Source: Rhynchopus sp. YZ270_cl-10 (lineage: Eukaryota > Euglenozoa > Diplonemea > Diplonemida > Diplonemidae). Taken from it: 64,000 bases of DNA. The DNA lies in the NCBI GenBank assembly GCA_964035575.1, contig OZ037850.1:310001-374000 (forward strand). The letters run 5' to 3'. Position numbers and translations under genes: made by a program. Each line of letters starts with the position of its first letter. Position 1 is the first letter of the stretch. Of the stretch, positions 31,204-41,631 are shown in pieces. The notes below the pieces were generated by a model. That model was not told where the DNA came from, made no database searches, and saw nothing but the letters and a program-made list of their open reading frames with translations.

Positions 31204-33944
31204 TTAAATGGTGGTGACGAAGGAAACGGTGAAGCTCCCGCTGGTGCTGCCGACCATCTCTGCTGCCTCAAGCTTGGTTTGGATGGGGTGGTCGTTGATG
31301 GCTACGATACGCCAGTACTTCTTGACCCCGGCCCTGTTCGCAGGAGAACCAGGGAGAATCTTCTGGATACGCAACGAGTCGTCGGAGATGAACATGCCGA
31401 CCACCTCGGATGGGGTTTCGCGCACGATCTCAACGTTTTTTATGTACCGGTCAATGATCTGCATAACCTCTTCAACAGATGAGTGCTCACGCAGCCAGCT
31501 TGTCACTCTTTCTAAGGCGCGGGTGTCAAGCAGATGCAACAACCTTGCATAGTCCTCTGGGACTGGGTGTCTCGCCAACACATCTTGAACACGGCGTTCT
31601 CTGTTTTGTTGTTATGGTGGTTTCGACGATATGTCCGAGGGGTTTTGTACATAAAATTGCCCGAAGGTGAATGAATTTCGGTATAGATGGTATTTTTGAA
31701 GGGGGGGTGGTCATACTTCGGGATAAATTCGTTGTCTCCTCTTGCCTCGTTGATCGCGTCTTGAACGGTATTTTCGCAGGGGGCTTTCCAGCGTTTCTTG
31801 TTCATGACAGCGTCGGCAGCGGTCCTGCCGAGCTGGCGGAGTTGGTCTATGAATTCATCGTTAAGGTGGTGGCGCCTGCAGAAGCCGTCGATGCGTGCGA
31901 AGAAGCTGGGACGGTCGTGCTTCTCTGCTGCCTTATTGCAGCGGCTCACAGCGACAGCTGTCTTGTTATGTGCACTCCCCATGTCCTGGCGCATCACAGC
32001 CTTCGCTGCACTATGGCTCAGTGACCGCATAATCTCGCCAACACGCTCCTATGGTGAAGATTAAGAGAATTATGTGGTTAAACAAGGCGGAATTGAAATC
32101 GATGGCGGAAATTACTTTAGGTGGAATTTTTCTTGGGAATTTTGTTTAACCACTGTATATTTGTATAAAAACTGTGCGATGAATGGAGAAAAGGTCTGAA
32201 AAATGAAGTGGCGTTGGGGGAGCCATACCGCTCCATTGTCGTCAATGCACCCCTCAACAAACTCATCGATGGCTGCCCAGTGCTCCTCTTTGTCCCTGTA
32301 GGTTGGTGTGTTTGAAGCCTTCAGAAGCATTCAGTATATTACAACAGCCTCTCCGTTTGTCAGCAATCTCCTACCTTGGAGAGGTCTTGGAGGGGTGGTG
32401 GGTGGCACTAATAAAGTGAAGTTATTAATGCAGGCACCTCCGACTGACCCACGTACGATGCCAGCCATCCGGATGAAAGCACAAGTACCCTGCGGCCAAC
32501 AACAGAAGATGTAAAAAGGAAACCTAATGACTGGCCCGTACCGTAAGAGAACGAGGGCGGTTCACAACCGCTCGACAGCCGGCGGCCCACCTTCCGTTGA
32601 AGAGTTGTGAGCTTACAGGTACTGCAGTTCGCTGCACCCAACGCTTGATGCACGATAGTCTACACAAGAGAGCAGAAACCCAAAAACACAAAAAGGGGTG
32701 GGCGGGGGGGTCACAACATCTCTCTCTTGGCGCCCCATGCTGTACCGACAGTTGGGCCTCACCCTTTCTCTTAGGGATATACATGGACGTCCTTACAGGC
32801 AGCACACCGTAACCCAAAGGCGTGGCAGAGAGACTCCGTAGAGCGACTCTGGCCTGACCGCTGGCCATTTATGCTCCGGGTGCGAGCACCCATCATAGCA
32901 TAGGGGGGCCAGCCTGACCCAGCATTTATATACCCTGCCAGGGTGAACTTGCATAAAAGAGGGCAGGGGCGTTTAGACCCTGAGGACAAGGGGAAGTCCC
33001 GCATACCCCAACAGAAAGACAAAGGCTATGCACTGGTGAAATAGGAGAGGCAGGGTTGCTGAAAAACAAAAAGACCCTGAAGGCACAAAAACGCCCCGCA
33101 TACCCCTCCTCGCCTCCTGTTTTGTAATCTCTCAGGTAGGAGACATCGGTTCGAGCGGTCAACACCTTCATAGAGTTTCTGGAGGAACGGACCCCCGGAT
33201 GCAATTTAAGGTCCAGCCCAGGACCAATAAAAGAAACCAATTTATTTGAAAACTTGGTTGTATTGCTGTAGACCCTAGAGTGTGCTCTACTTAAAACAAA
33301 AGGGGGACAAAAAAGAGGGGAGGAGAGAAAAATGCATACATGCTGGCAAGAGATATCTCACTGTCCTGGGAAACGGAGCGCTGTCTGTTGTCCCTCCGGT
33401 CGGTGTCTCTTCCTCGCGCGTTTTCTTTGGGGGGGCTGTTTCCACGACGGTCGCGGCTGTCTCTTCTTCTGTCATCCCCACCCCCACGATCTCCACCGTC
33501 ACGCTTCTGCCTTTCCTCTATACGCATTGCTTTGGCGCTTTTAACTGTGACTCCGAGCTTGCGGAGACGGCTCATCATGACTTGGTATGCATCGCGAGCA
33601 CCTTCGAGAGAGGCGAGGGCGGTTTTGTGTGATTCTTTGGGGAGGTTGCGAAGGGTGTCGATGAGCGCAGTGTCACGGAGGAGGTCCCACTCCTCAATGA
33701 AGCGGTCGATATCTTCGACTTCGCGTGCACGCTTGATGCGGTTGAACATCACCGCAATAGGGTTGCGTGCACCCCGTATCCCCTGCTCCACGATGTCCTC
33801 TGCAGCCACTGCATAGAGATCCCCCAGCTGCCTCATGATCCTGTCATGCTCATCACCCTCTCCGAGCCCCCTCACAAACCCTGCGGCACGACGCATCAAC
33901 TCATCATCGTCAGCCGCGATGCGAGGACGAAACCTTCTCACCAT
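31204..33944 (-). CDS. Four-exon PDZ-domain protein
   Basis: Exons 33944-33340, 32295-32229, 32048-31717 and 31600-31204 join in phases 2, 0 and 2 to give 466 aa. Donors GTATGC, GTATGG, GTATGA; acceptors CTACAG, CCATAG, AAACAG. The ATG lies just after a textbook TTTTTCCAACCCAG site. Residues 1-140 are helical, followed by an Arg/Asp-rich disordered stretch (RRRDSRDRRGNSPPKENARG). A second helical region covers about 205-380. The C-terminus is a PDZ domain (about 385-466): EVVGMFISDDSLRIQKILPG, SPANRAGVKKYWRIVAINDH, then a final strand. PDZ domains bind C-terminal peptides; a scaffold role is likely. Intron 1 is 1044 nt, far longer than the others here, and carries repeats. Confidence 0.82.
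32428..32516 (+). repeat. G+H composite dispersed module
   Basis: ATGCAGGCACCTCCGACTGA, CCCACGTACGATGCCAGCC, CGGATGAAAGCAC, then GTACCCTGCGGCCAACAACA and GAAGATGTAAAAAGG. The G half matches 43140 and 9921; the H half matches 20398-20446. Confidence 0.65.
32532..32582 (+). repeat. I-type module, second copy
   Basis: CCCGTACCGTAAGAGAACGA then GGGCGGTTCACAACCGCTC. Shares over 30 aligned positions with 23388-23445 and directly follows a G+H module. Confidence 0.55.
33248..33290 (+). repeat. D-type dispersed hairpin module
   Basis: GAAAACTTGGTTGTATTGCT then GTAGACCCTAGAGTGTGCTC and TAC. GTAGA pairs with TCTAC. Sits inside the long PDZ-gene intron. Confidence 0.6.
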
Positions 33945-34126
33945 TTGTCTTTTGTTTCTGGGTTGGAAAAAGAAAATTGTCTAAGACAAAAAATCTCGGT
34001 CTTTTGAGCGGACTCTGGGACGAAATTCGGGGGGAGGGGGGGAGAGGAGGGGTTTGTTATTCTCGTTCATGGTGGGGGAAGGGTAGAAAGGGGAGAAGGC
34101 TAAGAGGTGGGTGCAACGCAGCCGCG

Positions 34127-34754
34127 TCATGAAGCAAAGCAGGCGAGCTGTTGTGGTGAAATGGTTACCATACAATCTAGGGTTAAAAAAAAGGTAGAAT
34201 ATAAAGCCAAAAAGGTTATACAAAAGCGCTCTCATGTGTACCTTGGACCTCCCAACCATGCAGTCCTACATTTTCGAGGGAAACATCTAAAAAAATATAC
34301 ATACCTGCTGCAGACTTTTGTACAGCTGGTCCCCGAATGCGGGGTTGGTTATGACACACGACTTTGCGTGCTGGAACGTTGGGTCCTTCGAGACGGTACT
34401 CACGAAGAGGTTTGAATAGTTGTGTCTAAGAAACGGTTTTGTTTCGTTGAGGCTGACAGAGGGGTCGGTGAGCAGCACAAAACGGTACTGCGTTGGCGTC
34501 TCCATATAGTGGCATTTGTATGCGCTGGTCTGGAACGCAAAGAACCCTTCCCCCGTGTCACCACCCCCGCCCTTCACCAATGCGCTCGCAAAGTACCGTA
34601 CTGAATGCACCAAACCTGCAGTCAGCTTTTGCTTGTCTTGCTCCTTCGCGGACGGCGTCCACACCCCCTCGCCACGAAGTCGTTTCCCTTCCGAGTAATC
34701 CTCATGAAAGATGCATGTTCCAAACCTATTAAAAGCAAAAAAGCTGTAAATCAT
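34127..34754 (-). CDS. TRAPPC1: TRAPP complex subunit 1 (TRAPPC1/Bet5)
   Basis: Main exon 34754-34305 encodes 150 residues. Donor GTATGT leads most plausibly to a 21-nt last exon at 34147-34127 (acceptor ACAACAG, ending LACFAS), total 156 aa. The protein follows the longin-fold TRAPPC1/Bet5 pattern: MIYSFFAFNRFGTCIFHEDY at the start, GFFAFQTSAYKCHYMETPTQ in the middle, and HNYSNLFVSTVSKDPTF near the end, in family order and length. TRAPP is a multisubunit Rab exchange factor acting in ER-Golgi and Golgi traffic; TRAPPC1 is a core subunit. The last exon is short and less certain. An upstream splice into the first codons is also possible (see 35121-35315). Confidence 0.85.
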
Positions 34755-35120
34755 TTCCCCCCCAATCCCTGTGTATTTTTCTGTGAAAGATTTTGAAGGA
34801 GAGGAGAAAGAAAAAAACACACAAAAATAGAAAGTCTTTTTTTTTTAATGGCATGCCCACAAAAGAAGTGTGGGTTGTTTAGAAAGAAAAAGTTGCTAGA
34901 CGATGGAAAGCACCTCGCGCGCACATCTCCTTAAAGAATGGGGAGGAGGAGGGGGTTTGGTGGGATTAGTGTGTTTGTAACTTAGGAAGCAGAGAGAGAG
35001 AGAGAGAGAGACGCTTGGGAGAACTAAACTCATAGAACATCGAAGGGAACACACACAACAGGTGTGCACAGTTTTGTTTTTGTCAAGAAACCAATTTGCT
35101 CAAAAAAAAAAAATGCATAC

Positions 35121-35315
35121 CACAATGGCCGTTGTTCTATGCCAAAGATAACACAACCGACAGCCCTGTCTCCAAGAAAAGTTGTTAAGGTATGGCCTGA
35201 GTTGTCGGGGGTTTCAAAAAAGGCCCGAGTCACTTACTTCGCACAAGGATTTGCTCCCTTGTGTTCCAATTATACCCGTTTCGTTGACTGACGAGCGGTA
35301 GCGGGAGTAGGACAT
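35121..35315 (-). CDS. Two unassigned coding exons upstream of TRAPPC1
   Basis: Exon 35315-35276 (MSYSRYRSSVNET) and exon 35196-35121 (GHTLTTFLGDRAVGCVIFGI, then EQRPLW) join in phase 1 across a 79-nt intron with donor GTATAA and acceptor AACTCAG. The second exon ends in phase 2 at donor GTATGC. A T-rich acceptor inside the first codons of TRAPPC1 (TTTTAATAG) would accept that phase in frame. This could therefore be an alternative 5' end of TRAPPC1, or a separate small gene whose 3' exon I cannot find. Family not recognised. Confidence 0.3.
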
Positions 35316-35621
35316 CTCAACGTAGACCGCGAAATGGAAGTAAGTTGGGCGGAGGGTGGGCGTGGCGTGGATATATTCTGTTGCGACACGTGATTTTTCC
35401 AAGTTTTCAAAAAAGGGTATTGTTAAGAGACCTTCCTGAGTTTTTTGTTTCGACAATCAGTTTACACCTTACTGGTATAAAGAATTTTGTTGCTTGTTTT
35501 TTTTCTGTTCTATTTTGTTGATTTCCCAAAGAAACTAATTGAATTCAAATCGCATACTTCCCATATTATGTTTTTTTCTTCTTTCATTTTTTTTTTTCTG
35601 AGTTTTCTTTTCTTTTTCGAT

Positions 35622-35680
35622 AAATTGTTGGAGTAGTGTAGTTGCCTCAGTTGTGTTGCCACAGTTGTGCAATCTCCACT
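35622..35680 (+). repeat. E-type dispersed hairpin module
   Basis: AAATTGTTGGAGTAGTGTAG, TTGCCTCAGTTGTGTTGCC, GTGCAATCTCCACT. TGGAG pairs with CTCCA and TTGC with GCAA, giving a long imperfect hairpin. Confidence 0.65.
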
Positions 35681-35868
35681 CTCCTTTTTCTTCTCGTTCT
35701 TTTTCGTACACATTCTAAAAATGCGCTTTCTCATTATTGCCTTAACCTATACAGGTGCTGTTCATACAACACCTTCTTCGTTCAGTTTCTTAAGAGGGTG
35801 AAACAGAGGGGGTTCAAATATCATAGAGGGGCCTCCTTTTGTGATACCTGAAAGCAAATGCTTTCTTG

Positions 35869-35900
35869 AAATACAAAGCCCTCTCGTGACAGTGTACCAA
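35869..35900 (+). repeat. C-type dispersed module
   Basis: AATACAAAGCCCTCTCGTGA followed by CAGTGTACC. Confidence 0.6.
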
Positions 35901-35979
35901 AAAAAAAAAAAGCAAGGCAAAGAAACACAATGAAGAACACTGTGCTCGTTGGGGGGAAAATAAGAAAAAAGGTTTGTGA

Positions 35980-36010
35980 GATGAACCTAACCCTCTCGTG
36001 ATTAGTCATC
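35980..36010 (+). repeat. A-type stem-loop with compensatory stem change
   Basis: GATGAACCTAA, loop region CCCTCTCGTGA, TTAGTCATC. The outer pairs GATGA/TCATC replace GGTGA/TCACC of the copy at 25574. Confidence 0.65.
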
Positions 36011-36168
36011 GTTTAAAAAAAATGCTGATGAAACAGCGACAAAAAAATACCTCCCAACAGAGACTAATAAAACCTCCGTGGGTTAGCCCCTCCACCACAA
36101 TGGGATGTTATCTATAAATTTGTTTGAGAACATGAACCTAAGCCTAAACCTCGTGTGTGTTTTTTTTT

Positions 36169-36216
36169 GAAAACTTGGTTGTATTAGTGTAGCCACCCTA
36201 GAGTGTGCCCCACTAT
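36169..36216 (+). repeat. D-type dispersed hairpin module
   Basis: GAAAACTTGGTTGTATTAGT to CTAGAGTGTGCCCCACTA. TAGTG pairs with CACTA. Confidence 0.6.
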
Positions 36217-36321
36217 TTTTTTAATAGTCACCATCACAAAAAGACATTTGTTGCCCAAAAATGACAGCTTCTTTGTAACAAAAGAAAAGCTTGAAAAAAA
36301 TGAAAAATGAAAAGTTTATAA

Positions 36322-36353
36322 GATGACCCCTAAGCCTCTCATGCTTAGTCACC
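36322..36353 (+). repeat. A-type stem-loop
   Basis: GATGACCCCTAAGC, loop CTCTCAT, GCTTAGTCACC. CTAAGC pairs perfectly with GCTTAG. Preceded by TTTATAA. Confidence 0.65.
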
Positions 36354-36584
36354 AAAAAATGCCACACACATTCAATTTCCCTTCATTTTAACCTAAGGTG
36401 AGAGGCGACACTCGCACTTTTCGCTTTAACTCTCTTCGTAAATATTAGTAAAACAAACCGGAACAGATACTGGGGCAGTGAGTGACACCTTGTACTTCAT
36501 TTTTTTTTCCCCTTCGAACTTTAACGGCAAATTGTCATCAGACAAGACAACAGCCTTCCCCCCTCCCCCCTACCAGAAACCCCC

Positions 36585-38477
36585 TCAGTTCAGCAACGCA
36601 AATATCATTGCAATGAACACAACGAACACTGAAAGTGCAATCATCATAAGTTGTGGTTGAACACCCTTTGCAGGTTTTTTGGTAGGACGGACTGGAGGGG
36701 GACCCCATTTCTCTGCGTTGGCCGGGTTTTTTGGCTTCCAAATGACTTTCCCTTCTGCGTCTTTGGGAAGGTTTGTGAACATATTAGCGACAGGTTCTTT
36801 TTTCTTCGCAACCTTTGCAGCAGGTTGCTTCGCTGCCGTAGCTGCCCCCTTTTCGACATGCCCTATTTCAATAATCTCGTCGTCATCATCTTCATCGAGG
36901 AAACGCTCGGATTTGAGTTGCTCAGAATCTTGCGGTAAAAAGAGCTTCAAGCTTGGGAGTTGCGGTAATGCTTTCTTCGGAGAAAACATGCAGGTTACGT
37001 AGGAAGAATGGGTCTGCCTCTTTGCCAGATCTGCAACGTTTTTGATAGGAAGCATCGCGCCTTCATCCCCTACCCTCATATGGGTCAGCTTGCACCCAAC
37101 GAAGTGCCCAGCTCCCCACTTCTCTGACGGCCCCTTTTCGTCGACGCCTTCCATGACCAAGGTTTTGTCATCTACGGTCATGCCAAGGTTTTCGTGTCCG
37201 AGCTTCCGGATCGAGCAGGTCATCTTCTGATAGCCTTGGTAGACTTCCACCAGCTTGTCGTGCACGGTTTTGATTTCGGTGTGGCTGCTTCCTTTCTCCT
37301 TCTTCAGAAGCTCCAAGCTTTGCACCAAGGATTCGCGCGCCTCTTCCCACATAGAAGGTTTGTCCAGGATGGGCAGTTCTTCCTCTCTCAGCCACGCCTT
37401 TCTCTCGCGGATTCTGTCAATCAGTTTGATCAGTCTGTGCGTGCAGTAGCCAACGCGGAACCATGCCTTGTGGTTCTGTGGGTCCACCTGTATTGCTTGT
37501 TTGCAGTCGTTCAGGGAGTCGACTGTCATGCGTACACGGTAGCCATCCCACTTCTCGATCCCCCCGGGTTGTCCCGTGATCTTCTTTTTGAAGGCGTCTT
37601 CTTTTCCTTCGGAGATCTTGACAGAGCATGTGGAGCGGTTGGAGAGGGTAGAGGAGAGGAGCTCACGGAGCTTCGGGGAGGCCTGGAGCAGGGCCATGGC
37701 GCGGTGGGAACGCATCTCGATTTCTGCGTCTTCGATGTAGCCAGACTGTGGTGAGAGAAGGGGGTTGAATAGTAAAAGAAAATGAAGGTTTGTAGGGGGC
37801 TGTGCAAAATGGGGTGTATGATACCTCGTGTGAAGTGGTGCCCATTTCCTGTACAGGATCCGTAGGCTCGTCCCCCGTGGGTTCCGGCTGTGCGGATGGG
37901 TCGATCGCCTGCACCCCATCCGGCATGTCAGCCTGCATCTCGGCCATCTTCTTCTTCTGCTTCTCCTCCTTGTCGCGTCTGTTCTTCTCCTCCTCGCTCT
38001 CCTTGTCGTCCGTCTTCATCTTCACCTCGCGCATGACGTCGGACTTCCGCACCCGCGGATCCCTGCACCCCGTCAGCAGCACGATGCACGAGGTGTAGTG
38101 CCCCACAGCGTCCGTCAGGTGCCCTTCGCGGAAGGCGGTGTTCCCGTCCTCCTTGTACTTCGTGACGATGGTCTCCGTGGCGTTGATGAGCTGGTTGAGG
38201 TCCTGGTGTGTTTGAAATATACTATAAATGCCTCTTACATCTGATAAAAATGATCATAGGAGAATAGGGTCATTTATCGCCCTGTAGACAGAAAAATGGT
38301 TGGAATTTGTCTCAAAAAGTGGTGATTACAATTTGAAGCCAAAGGTGTAAACTCTGCCGGAGTTAGGGAAGGGGAAGGGGGCGTTCGTGGCAAGGTGCTG
38401 TAAGGGGGAAAGGGGTGTGGGCATACGTCTCTCTCATCGTCTTCCACGATTCTATCAAACTTATCGTAGTTGACCAT
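36585..38477 (-). CDS. Tail-anchored TPR protein
   Basis: Three exons, 38477-38427, 38202-37825 and 37745-36585, all in phase 0, giving 529 aa. Donors GTATGC and GTATCA; acceptors CACCAG and CCACAG. The start MVNYDKFDRIVEDDERD follows a CACCCTTCAG site. The first TPR is YKEDGNTAFREGHLTDAVGH; a Lys/Glu-rich loop interrupts the array, and later helices include NDCKQAIQVDPQNHKAWFRV. The K..GN pattern resembles TPRs that clamp Hsp70/Hsp90 tails. The C-terminus, after a basic Pro/Lys-rich stretch, is one transmembrane helix (MMIALSVFVVFIAMIFALLN), so it is probably tail-anchored facing the cytosol, as in organelle-surface chaperone receptors. The organelle is not evident. Confidence 0.85.
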
Positions 38478-39952
38478 TGTGTCGTGTGTGGTCTGAAGGG
38501 TGCATGGTATGGGAAAATGAAGGAAATAAAGCAGACACATGGGTTTTTGCAGACATCGCAGTACGCGTCGCAGATGTGGTTGAAGAGCCGGATGGAGGTT
38601 GATGTTGCCGGAGGAGACTCCGTCTGCGACGGCTAGAGAAGGCTTGATGAGGCGAAGATTCGCACAGGTTCGCAAAGAACGAAAAGCTAGGGAGCTCTGA
38701 GATGAACGCACGACCCACTCTCAGAGAAAGGAACATACTATTCTGTCCTTAAGAGCGGGAGTGTGAAGGGGGGTTGTTTGCAACTGATCCGGGCATCTGA
38801 TTTTCTCGTACCGTCAGCTGCCGATGAATGCAATGAAGAGGTCCTCGGTGATAGACTTTCCGCGGGAAAAAATGCGAGGCGTCTACACGTTATCAATTAT
38901 TCAAAATGAGAGAGAAAAACTGGGGGAAAAAAAAGAAATGGCTGCGGACCATTTCTGCTGACCGTTTTCAGATTATCAAAGAAAAAAAAAGGAAGAAAAA
39001 AAAAACAGAACAGATTTTTTGATTGAGGAACCCCTCTCTCTCTGGGGTAACAATCTGTTCGCAAATTCTGTCACAAAAACGTTTCTTTTTTTCTTTTTTT
39101 TGCATTTCAGGCTGGAAACCCCCTCCAAACACCCGAAACCACTCAAAAAAACCCCCCACTTTGACGCAAATATCGCCCGTAAGTGGGAAAACGTAATTGT
39201 GACAGAATTTATGTACAGATGCTACCTCTCTAACCCCCCCCTCCCTATATCCCCCCTTAAATCAAGAACAAAACGAAGTAGCTATTAATACATAACTGGG
39301 TTTAATGACCTCTCTCTGACTAAAAGAGAAAAAAAAAACTTGAAAGAACGAATGAGTCCTCACACTGTATCCTTTTGAAAACAACACACTTATTTTTTTT
39401 TTTTTTGACTATCGTATGACCACCACACGCCAGTGTATACCACACCCCATAAGCTGAGCATGTTCCGGCAGACAACTATACTCCCTTTTTTTTATATTGC
39501 AATCTCCACGGAGGTTCAGTGGTCATCCCTTTGCTTTGATGGTATGTTTATTTACCTTGCCTGTTCGGGTTGTTAGAGAAACACAGGATTAGTTAACCTT
39601 ACAACATTGCATAGCAACAAAACAAACGGCTTTTTTTTTTAGCCCGTTTCTTGCAACATGCATCATTCAATAAGTGGAGGACTCACACAACAGTACTAAT
39701 CACGACCTGAACAGATTGTTAAAAAGAAAAAAAGAAAAAGAAGCAAAAAACAAAAGAGAGTTATAGAGAGGCAAAGGGGTGAGATAATGGGGGGTGGGAG
39801 ACATACTGACGAGTACAATGTTCACATAAAAAAAGGCACGCAGAAAAGTTATTTCATATACTTTCTTTTCTCGGTTTTGCGGGTTTGCGAGTTTGCACGC
39901 AGAAAAGGGGGAAAAAAAGAAGAAAAAGAAACATCTCAAAAAGGGTTTATAA

Positions 39953-39983
39953 GATGAACCTGAGCCTCCCGTGATTAGTCACC
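39953..39983 (+). repeat. A-type stem-loop
   Basis: GATGAACCTGAGCCTCCCGT then GATTAGTCACC; a more diverged copy, again preceded by TTTATAA. Confidence 0.55.
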
Positions 39984-40149
39984 TTAAAAAAGACACTACA
40001 AATGGACAGACCACGCTTGTCTCAGTAGATTAGAAAAGAAAATACTGGTTTAAAAAATATGGGGTACACACATAGTAAATAAATTCCCCTCGCTTGACGA
40101 TTTTGTTGAGCCTGAAACAAACCACATCGTACGCACAAAAAAAAAGAGA

Positions 40150-40189
40150 AGTGCAAACGCCTCACCGTTCATCGGCCGACGCAGGCACT
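40150..40189 (+). repeat. F-type module, best-paired copy
   Basis: AGTGCAAACGCCTCACCGTT, then CATCGGCCGACGCAGGCACT. AGTGC pairs with GCACT; CCG pairs with CGG inside. Confidence 0.6.
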
Positions 40190-40989
40190 GGTTCTCCGCG
40201 GGTTTTCGAATGAGAAAAAAAAATACATTGAATGATAAACACACACGTGCACACACAATCCTAACAAAGTGGTATGCTTTCGTCGTAGCGTTCCTTTAGC
40301 AGATAAGAACAACACACACACGAGGTACCGTTGCCTGCTCACCTTCACCCCCACTTTTTTAACCTCCTGCACGCTTTGAAGTTGTCAACTTTTCTGTCTC
40401 AGGTGAAAATCTAAAAGAAGAAAAAAAAAATGTGTGTGCCCCTCACTCACACCTCTGGCGGGCGTACTTCGGGATGCGCCTGTAAGGGCTGCCCTGATTG
40501 ATCTTCCCAGTAAGTGGCAAACGCTGCCTGAGAAAGAAAAAAATGATGTATTGACCCCTAAACCAAACCTTTTTTTTTTTGTGCGTTTACACAACAAAGA
40601 GAACTAAAACCGCGAATGTTGCACAACACAACAGAACGGCCGGAGGGCCGCACAATGGGATTGCTGTATATTTTTTTTTTTTGTGGGGAAAACAATAAAC
40701 GACATTTGGAAGAGCAGCACACCTGCGTTAGCAAAAGCAAGGCTGCGGTAAATCCAGGGAGGGGGGGAAAGGGGGAATAATGAAATTGATAGAATAGTTC
40801 GCCCCTGAGGCTGGAAAAAAAATGTTCCCTTTTTTTTTTGAAAACGACGTTGCTGTTTCTTTTCTTGTGATAAAATTGTGAAGTCACTTCATTGTAGCTG
40901 CCTTGGATCGCGTTTTTGGGAGGTGGAAATGGAGTACGTACAAAACCTTTTTGTTGATTTGTTCATTTTTTTTCAGGGTAAGGTCAAGT

Positions 40990-41631
40990 CCAGGGTATTA
41001 GGGTGAAAATCCAAAATCCCGGAAAAAACTGGTTTTTCTGGTTTTCTCTCCTGGGCGGCAAAAACTAGTGTTTCTGGCGAAAACCTCCACCGTTGACGGA
41101 CACAGTCACCTTTTTCGGGTTTTTTGGGGGTGGGGTCAGTGTCTTATCCAGGAATCCAGATTTCAAAATATTTTTCGGCGCTGCTGACCCAGGGTAGACA
41201 TTGGGAACAGAGGGACTGTATTTTCTTTTTTGCGGGGCAAAAAAATAATATAAAATGGCGCCGCAGGCGAAAAATTTTGAGGGTACGGTGTAAAAATCTA
41301 GCTTTTTACACCACAGAGCCACTCAAACGAACCCTTTTTTGCGGAGCAAAAAATGAAAAATGGCGCCGCAGGCAAAAAAAAATCAAGGAACAGCCATTTC
41401 CCAAATGGCACTCCCGTGGTTCAACCACGGTTCTACCAGGCGGGGGGAAAATGCGGGGAAAAAAATCGAGTCCGCCCTAATCTGGGGACGACATTTACAG
41501 AAAGGCCTGGTGAAAAGTGTCGGTTTTTTTTTCCCCTCCAGATTTCTCTGTTTTTTTTTTTTTTTTTGAAAACCAGTTTTTGGAAAAACTGGTTTTGAAA
41601 ACCAGTTTTTTTAACCACCCTAATACCCTGG
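40990..41631. mobile_element. 642-bp non-autonomous DNA element with perfect 16-bp TIRs
   Basis: Ends are CCAGGGTATTAGGGTG and CACCCTAATACCCTGG, perfect inverted repeats. TCAAGT is directly repeated on both sides (40984-40989 and 41632-41637), a 6-bp target duplication. Sub-terminal inverted AAAACTGGTTTT-type repeats lie inside each end. GGCGCCGCAGGC appears twice inside (near 41257 and 41362). No coding frame. Perfect ends imply a recent insertion. A 6-bp duplication does not fit Tc1/mariner; superfamily unassigned. Confidence 0.85.

Larger units (their letters stand above)
32296..33339 (-). other. 1.04-kb intron with repeat cargo in the PDZ gene
   Basis: Donor GTATGC at 33339, acceptor CCTACAG ending at 32296. 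It contains G+H (32428-32516), I (32532-32582) and D (33248-33290) modules and about 600 bp of homopolymer-poor sequence (32600-33240) with a GGGTGC/GCACCC hairpin near 32880. Other introns in this window are 45-400 nt, apart from the transposon-bearing one in POLR3C. Confidence 0.7.
34755..36584. other. Spacer with two unassigned exons and repeat modules
   Basis: Contains an AGAGAG dinucleotide run (34990-35011), the exon pair at 35121-35315, and E (35622-35680), C (35869-35900), A (35980-36010, 36322-36353) and D (36169-36216) modules. No complete gene supported. Confidence 0.5.

Noticed and set aside
34982-35011. CRISPR-like or tandem-array interpretation of the AG-repeat and other short repeats
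   Set aside because: It is a simple dinucleotide run; nowhere in the window is there a regular repeat-spacer array.
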